64,000 bases of DNA from Buttiauxella selenatireducens (GTDB lineage: Bacteria > Pseudomonadota > Gammaproteobacteria > Enterobacterales > Enterobacteriaceae): contig NZ_CP133838.1 of assembly GCF_031432975.1 (NCBI RefSeq), positions 1,426,001 through 1,490,000 of the forward strand. Reading direction: 5' to 3'. Below, piece by piece: positions 59,727 through 64,000 of this stretch (positions are counted from its first letter, which is position 1; every line of letters starts with the position of its first letter). A program made the translations under genes and the position numbers. Under the pieces are notes generated by a model, which saw only the letters and a list, made by a program, of their open reading frames with translations, searched no databases and had not been told where the DNA came from.

Positions 59727-61526
59727 ATGACCGATTTAACTGCGCATGATGCCAACCAGCAAGCCTGGCAAACCCGAGACCATTTAGATGATCCGGTAAT
59801 TGGCGAACTGCGTAACCGTTTTGGGCCGGATGCCTTCACTGTTCAGCCAACCCGCACTGGTGTTCCAGTCGTCTGGGTTAAGCGTGAACAACTGCTGGAA
59901 GTGGGCGATTTCTTAAAGAAACTCCCGAAACCCTACTCCATGCTGTTCGACTTACACGGCATGGACGAACGTCTCCGTACTCACCGCAACGGTTTACCGG
60001 CTGCGGATTTTTCCGTTTTCTACCACCTGATTTCTATCGATCGCAACCGCGACATCATGCTCAAGGTGGCGCTGTCCGAAAACGATCTGAACGTGCCTAC
60101 TTTCACCAAACTGTTCCCGAACGCGAACTGGTATGAGCGTGAAACCTGGGAAATGTTTGGCATCAACATTGTTGGCCACCCGCACCTGACGCGCATCATG
60201 ATGCCACCAACGTGGGAAGGCCACCCGCTGCGTAAAGATTATCCGGCGCGTGCCACAGAGTTCGATCCGTTTGAATTAACCAAACAGAAAGAAGACCTCG
60301 AGATGGAAGCGCTGACCTTCAAGCCTGAAGAGTGGGGCATGAAGCGCAGCAGCGAGCATGAAGACTTCATGTTCCTGAACCTGGGTCCAAACCACCCATC
60401 GGCTCACGGTGCATTCCGTATTGTCCTGCAACTCGACGGTGAAGAAATTGTCGATTGCGTTCCGGACATCGGTTACCACCACCGTGGTGCTGAGAAAATG
60501 GGCGAGCGTCAGTCCTGGCACAGCTACATTCCGTACACCGACCGTATCGAATACCTCGGCGGCTGCGTAAACGAAATGCCATACGTGCTGGCGGTTGAAA
60601 AACTGGCGGGCATCAAGGTTCCTGAGCGTGTTGACGTTATCCGCGTCATGCTGTCTGAACTGTTCCGTATTAACAGCCACCTGCTGTATATCTCCACGTT
60701 TATTCAGGACGTGGGTGCGATGACCCCGGTGTTCTTCGCCTTTACCGACCGTCAGAAAATTTATGACCTGGTCGAAGCGATTACCGGTTTCCGTATGCAC
60801 CCAGCCTGGTTCCGTATCGGCGGTGTCGCTCACGACTTGCCAAACGGTTGGGAGCGCTTGCTGAAAGAGTTCCTCGACTGGATGCCAAAACGTCTGGATT
60901 CCTACGAGAAAGCCGCGCTGCGCAACACCATCCTGAAAGGTCGTTCCCAGGGCGTTGCCGCGTACGGTAAGAAAGAAGCGCTGGAGTGGGGTACCACTGG
61001 TGCTGGCCTGCGTGCAACCGGTGTCGACTTCGATATCCGTAAAGCGCGCCCATATTCTGGTTATGAAAACTTTGACTTCGAAATCCCGGTTGGCGGTGGC
61101 GTCAGTGACTGCTACACCCGCGTGATGCTGAAAGTTGAAGAACTTCGCCAGAGCTTGCGCATTCTCGAGCAGTGTCTGAAAAACATGCCTGCTGGCCCGT
61201 TCAAAGCCGATCATCCGCTGACAACGCCGCCACCGAAAGAGCGTACGCTGCAACATATCGAAACCCTGATCACTCACTTCCTGCAAGTTTCGTGGGGCCC
61301 GGTCATGCCGGCTAACGAATCCTTCCAGATGATTGAAGCGACGAAAGGGATTAACAGTTACTACCTGACCAGCGACGGCAGCACAATGAGCTACCGCACC
61401 CGTATTCGTACCCCGAGCTTTGCGCACTTGCAGCAAATCCCGGCGGCGATTCGTGGCAGCCTGGTTTCTGACCTGATTGTCTATCTGGGTAGTATCGATT
61501 TTGTAATGTCTGATGTGGATCGCTAA
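59727..61526 (+). CDS. nuoC: NADH-quinone oxidoreductase subunits C and D, fused NuoCD
   Basis: A fused NuoC-NuoD (599 residues), as in enterics, part of the peripheral arm and quinone site. The NuoC part (about 1-185) has the [10 protein letters not shown] block; the NuoD part (about 215-599) has the GPNHPSAHG quinone-binding block. A start four codons earlier at 59715 is possible, but GGTGAG favours 59727. Confidence 0.96.
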   Translation: MTDLTAHDANQQAWQTRDHLDDPVIGELRNRFGPDAFTVQPTRTGVPVVWVKREQLLEVGDFLKKLPKPYSMLFDLHGMDERLRTHRNGLPAADFSVFYHLISIDRNRDIMLKVALSENDLNVPTFTKLFPNANWYERETWEMFGINIVGHPHLTRIMMPPTWEGHPLRKDYPARATEFDPFELTKQKEDLEMEALTFKPEEWGMKRSSEHEDFMFLNLGPNHPSAHGAFRIVLQLDGEEIVDCVPDIGYHHRGAEKMGERQSWHSYIPYTDRIEYLGGCVNEMPYVLAVEKLAGIKVPERVDVIRVMLSELFRINSHLLYISTFIQDVGAMTPVFFAFTDRQKIYDLVEAITGFRMHPAWFRIGGVAHDLPNGWERLLKEFLDWMPKRLDSYEKAALRNTILKGRSQGVAAYGKKEALEWGTTGAGLRATGVDFDIRKARPYSGYENFDFEIPVGGGVSDCYTRVMLKVEELRQSLRILEQCLKNMPAGPFKADHPLTTPPPKERTLQHIETLITHFLQVSWGPVMPANESFQMIEATKGINSYYLTSDGSTMSYRTRIRTPSFAHLQQIPAAIRGSLVSDLIVYLGSIDFVMSDVDR

Positions 61527-61528
61527 CT

Positions 61529-62029
61529 ATGCACGATAAACAACAACCCCAGGCTGAAGCTTTTGAGCTGAGTGCGGCAGAGCGTGATGCGATTGAGCAC
61601 GAAAAACATCATTACGAAGATGCTCGCGCGGCATCTATCGAAGCGCTGAAGATTGTCCAGAAACAGCGTGGATGGGTGCCTGACGGCGCTATTTACGCCA
61701 TTGCCGAGGTTCTGGACATCCCTGCCAGCGACGTAGAAGGTGTTGCCACATTCTACAGCCAGATTTTCCGCCAACCGGTCGGTCGCCACGTTATTCGCTA
61801 TTGCGATAGCGTGGTTTGCCATATTACCGGTTACCAGGGCATTCAGTCGGCTATCGAAGCAAAACTGAACATCAAACCGGGTCAAACCACGTTTGATGGT
61901 CGCTTTACCCTGCTGCCAACTTGCTGTCTGGGCAACTGCGACAAAGGGCCGACCATGATGATTGATGAGGATACTCACAGCCATCTGACGCCGGAAGCGA
62001 TCCCTGATTTGCTGGAGCAGTACAAATGA
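61529..62029 (+). CDS. nuoE: NADH-quinone oxidoreductase subunit E, NuoE
   Basis: NuoE is a 24-kDa-type subunit of the NADH-binding module with the [2Fe-2S] cluster N1a. The 166-residue protein has the four ligands Cys92, Cys97, Cys133 and Cys137. It starts two bases after the nuoC stop and overlaps nuoF by four bases, so the three are coupled. Confidence 0.97.
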   Translation: MHDKQQPQAEAFELSAAERDAIEHEKHHYEDARAASIEALKIVQKQRGWVPDGAIYAIAEVLDIPASDVEGVATFYSQIFRQPVGRHVIRYCDSVVCHITGYQGIQSAIEAKLNIKPGQTTFDGRFTLLPTCCLGNCDKGPTMMIDEDTHSHLTPEAIPDLLEQYK

Positions 62030-63366
62030 AAACCATTATTCGTACTGCCGAAACCCATCCGCTGACCTGGCGGTTGCGCGATGACAAACAGCCTGTGTGG
62101 TTGGATGAATATCGCAGCAAAAACGGCTACGAAGGTGCTCGTCTTGCGTTGACGGGTCTCGCGCCAGATGAAGTCGTTAATCGGGTTAAAGACGCCGGCC
62201 TGAAAGGGCGCGGCGGTGCGGGCTTCTCCACTGGTTTGAAGTGGAGCCTGATGCCGAAAGACGAATCCATGAACATTCGTTACCTGCTGTGTAACGCCGA
62301 TGAAATGGAGCCGGGCACTTATAAAGACCGCTTGCTGATGGAGCAACTGCCGCACCTGCTGGTGGAAGGCATGCTGATTTCTGCGTTCGCACTGAAAGCG
62401 TACCGCGGTTACATCTTCCTGCGTGGCGAGTATATCGAAGCGGCTGTGCATCTGCGCCGTGCGATTGCTGAAGCCACCGAAGCGGGTCTGCTTGGCAAAA
62501 ACATCCTCGGTTCGGGTTTTGATTTCGAGCTGATCGTGCACACCGGTGCCGGGCGTTATATCTGTGGTGAAGAAACCGCACTGATTAACTCCCTGGAAGG
62601 CCGCCGTGCGAACCCACGTTCTAAACCACCATTCCCGGCATCAAGCGGCGTATGGGGTAAACCGACCTGCGTAAACAACGTCGAAACGCTGTGTAACGTA
62701 CCGGCGATTCTGGCTGATGGCGTGGAGTGGTACCAGGGTATTTCTACCAGTAAAGATGCTGGCACCAAGCTGATGGGCTTCTCGGGTCGCGTTAAGAATC
62801 CTGGCGTTTGGGAATTACCGTTCGGCACTACCGCACGCGAAATTCTTGAAGATTACGCGGGTGGCATGCGCGATGGCCTGAAATTCAAAGCCTGGCAGCC
62901 GGGCGGGGCAGGGACTGACTTCCTGACCGAATCGCATCTTGATCTGCCGATGGAATTTGAAAGCATTGGCAAAGCGGGTAGCCGTCTGGGTACGGCGCTG
63001 GCGATGGCCGTTGACCATGAAATTGGTATGGTGCCGCTGGTTCGCAATCTGGAAGAGTTTTTTGCCCGTGAATCTTGTGGCTGGTGTACACCTTGCCGTG
63101 ACGGTTTACCGTGGAGCGTAAAAATTCTGCGCGCACTGGAGCGTGGCGAAGGCCAACCTGGGGATATCGAGACACTTGAGCAACTGTGTCGTTTCCTTGG
63201 GCCGGGTAAAACCTTCTGTGCGCATGCGCCAGGTGCGGTTGAACCGTTGCAGAGTGCGATTAAATATTTCCGCGAAGAATTCGAAGCAGGCATTGCCAAA
63301 CAAGATTTCGGTAACACTCGTGCCATTCAGGGCATTCAACCGAACTTGTTAAAAACGCGCTGGTGA
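62026..63366 (+). CDS. nuoF: NADH-quinone oxidoreductase subunit F, NuoF
   Basis: NuoF binds NADH and FMN and carries cluster N3. The 446-residue protein has the FMN/NADH block [13 protein letters not shown] near residue 61, the [13 protein letters not shown] block near 174 and the N3 motif Ser-Cys-Gly-Trp-Cys-Thr-Pro-Cys near 350. Its stop is separated from nuoG by a 257-base repeat-filled gap. Confidence 0.97.
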   Translation: MKTIIRTAETHPLTWRLRDDKQPVWLDEYRSKNGYEGARLALTGLAPDEVVNRVKDAGLKGRGGAGFSTGLKWSLMPKDESMNIRYLLCNADEMEPGTYKDRLLMEQLPHLLVEGMLISAFALKAYRGYIFLRGEYIEAAVHLRRAIAEATEAGLLGKNILGSGFDFELIVHTGAGRYICGEETALINSLEGRRANPRSKPPFPASSGVWGKPTCVNNVETLCNVPAILADGVEWYQGISTSKDAGTKLMGFSGRVKNPGVWELPFGTTAREILEDYAGGMRDGLKFKAWQPGGAGTDFLTESHLDLPMEFESIGKAGSRLGTALAMAVDHEIGMVPLVRNLEEFFARESCGWCTPCRDGLPWSVKILRALERGEGQPGDIETLEQLCRFLGPGKTFCAHAPGAVEPLQSAIKYFREEFEAGIAKQDFGNTRAIQGIQPNLLKTRW

Positions 63367-63376
63367 TAGACAACTT

Positions 63377-63566
63377 TTCACCCTCACCCTAGCCCTCTCC
63401 CTGAGGGAGAGGGAATTATCCGGTTCCCCTTCTATTGGGGGGGCGGGATTGTCCGGTTTCCCCCTTCTCTTGGGGGACGGGATTGTCCGGTTTCCCCTTC
63501 TCTTGGGGGGCGGGATTGTCCGGTTTTCCCCCTCTCCTGGGGGAGAGGGCCGGGGTGAGGGCGATA
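63377..63566 (+). repeat. Tandem GAGAGGG/GGGATTGTCCGG repeat array between nuoF and nuoG, copy 7
   Basis: The array is framed by CCTCACCCTAGCCCTCTCCC on the left and CCCTCTCCTGGGGGAGAGGG...GGGGTGAGGGC on the right. Inside, a unit of 33-34 bp containing TTGTCCGGTTT and CCCCTTCTCTTGGGGG repeats about three times (TCCGG at 63419, 63452, 63486 and 63519). Each unit can form a C/G-rich hairpin. Confidence 0.85.
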
Positions 63567-63594
63567 GTTATTCGCACAAGAATTTTTGATTAAC

Positions 63595-63612
63595 GCCTGA
63601 GCTTATTCAGGC
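63595..63612 (+). other. Small stem-loop before nuoG
   Basis: GCCTGA-GCTTAT-TCAGGC, a 6-bp hairpin 11 bases before the nuoG start. It could affect ribosome access; no stronger reading is supported. Confidence 0.4.
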
Positions 63613-63623
63613 CAACTGGAAGC

Positions 63624-64000
63624 ATGCTGACTATGGCTACGATTCATGTAGACGGCAAAGAATATGAGGTAAACGGGTCTGACAACTTGCTGCAAGCTTG
63701 TCTGTCGCTCGGTCTCGATATTCCTTATTTTTGCTGGCACCCGGCGCTCGGAAGCGTCGGTGCTTGCCGCCAGTGCGCGGTGAAGCAATATCAAAACGCA
63801 GAAGATAATCGTGGTCGTCTGGTGATGTCTTGTATGACACCTGCCTCTGACGGGACGTTTATCTCCATTGACGATAGCGAAGCGAAAGAATTCCGTGAAA
63901 GCGTTGTGGAATGGTTGATGACTAACCACCCGCACGACTGTCCGGTCTGTGAAGAGGGCGGCAACTGCCACCTGCAAGATATGACGGTTATGACCGGCCA
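63624..64000 (+). CDS. nuoG: NADH-quinone oxidoreductase subunit G, NuoG, N-terminal part (truncated by window edge)
   Basis: NuoG is the large iron-sulfur subunit of the NADH module. The first about 125 residues are in the window. They include the [2Fe-2S] ligands of the plant-ferredoxin-like domain (Cys37, Cys48, Cys51 and Cys70), and the [15 protein letters not shown] block that holds cluster N5 and adjoining ligands. The ATG at 63624 corresponds to the E. coli start (M-L-M-A-T-I); an inner ATG at 63633 is also possible. The frame runs off the right edge. Confidence 0.96.
   Translation, partial: MLTMATIHVDGKEYEVNGSDNLLQACLSLGLDIPYFCWHPALGSVGACRQCAVKQYQNAEDNRGRLVMSCMTPASDGTFISIDDSEAKEFRESVVEWLMTNHPHDCPVCEEGGNCHLQDMTVMTG

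Noticed and set aside
60276-61436. A 386-codon minus-strand open frame opposite nuoC
   Set aside because: Same effect of codon bias on the opposite strand of nuoC; composition unlike a real protein.
63377-63566. Tandem units resembling a CRISPR array
   Set aside because: The units are contiguous with no unique spacers, are C/G-rich hairpins, and no cas genes are nearby.

Overview
The window is a stretch of chromosome from an enteric gammaproteobacterium (Enterobacteriaceae). Almost every gene is a close match, in order and orientation, to the Escherichia coli 50-53 minute region, from fadL-mlaA through fabB, purF, his transport and ackA-pta to nuo. The intergenic regions carry several ERIC (IRU) elements and REP-type palindromes, which are typical of enterics. 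It is not E. coli K-12: the ccm cytochrome c genes lie next to mlaA, the yfcO-yfcV fimbrial genes, yfcC and yfcI/rpnB are missing from their usual slots, and an extra sugar-metabolism locus is present. The genus cannot be named from the sequence alone.

Layout. 1-2432: end of the cytochrome c maturation operon (ccmF', dsbE, ccmH). 2446-3204: mlaA. 3388-9508: an accessory locus of a glycyl-radical enzyme and its activase (minus strand), divergent from a one-piece fructose-family PTS permease EIIABC and a GntR/UTRA regulator (plus strand). The divergent promoter region has two copies of a palindrome TTGTAATTACA(A/T), a perfect CRP-type site and a near-consensus FNR site, which suggests substrate-, carbon- and oxygen-controlled anaerobic catabolism of a PTS substrate. 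9581-15444: fatty-acid uptake and anaerobic beta-oxidation (fadL, yfcZ, fadI, fadJ); fadI has a one-base frameshift. 15690-23720: sixA, smrB, prmB, aroC, mepA, yfcA, epmC, yfcL, mnmC. 23878-31366: fabB, yfcJ, flk, pdxB, usg, truA, dedA. 31505-37588: accD, folC, dedD, cvpA, purF, ubiX, with a PurR box before cvpA-purF. 37887-42004: argT and hisJQMP (lysine/arginine/ornithine and histidine ABC uptake) with sigma-54 promoters and three NtrC sites. 42110-46095: yfcH, folX, yfcG, yfcF, yfcE, yfcD. 46192-49810: ackA-pta. 50147-55781: yfbV, yfbU, hxpA, yfbS, yfbR, alaA. 56790-57725: lrhA. 58365-64000: nuoA, B, CD, E, F and the start of nuoG (respiratory complex I).

Most genes are housekeeping. The items worth a second look are the glycyl-radical/PTS locus with its compact regulatory region and its unusual active-site Cys-Gly-Glu; the frameshift in fadI; and the repeats that have invaded operons: an ERIC with an internal insert between ackA and pta, an ERIC that supplies the last codons of nuoA, an inverted pair of ERICs around yfcZ, and a tandem 33-34 bp array between nuoF and nuoG. 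Positions of short sites were read by eye and may be off by a base or so.
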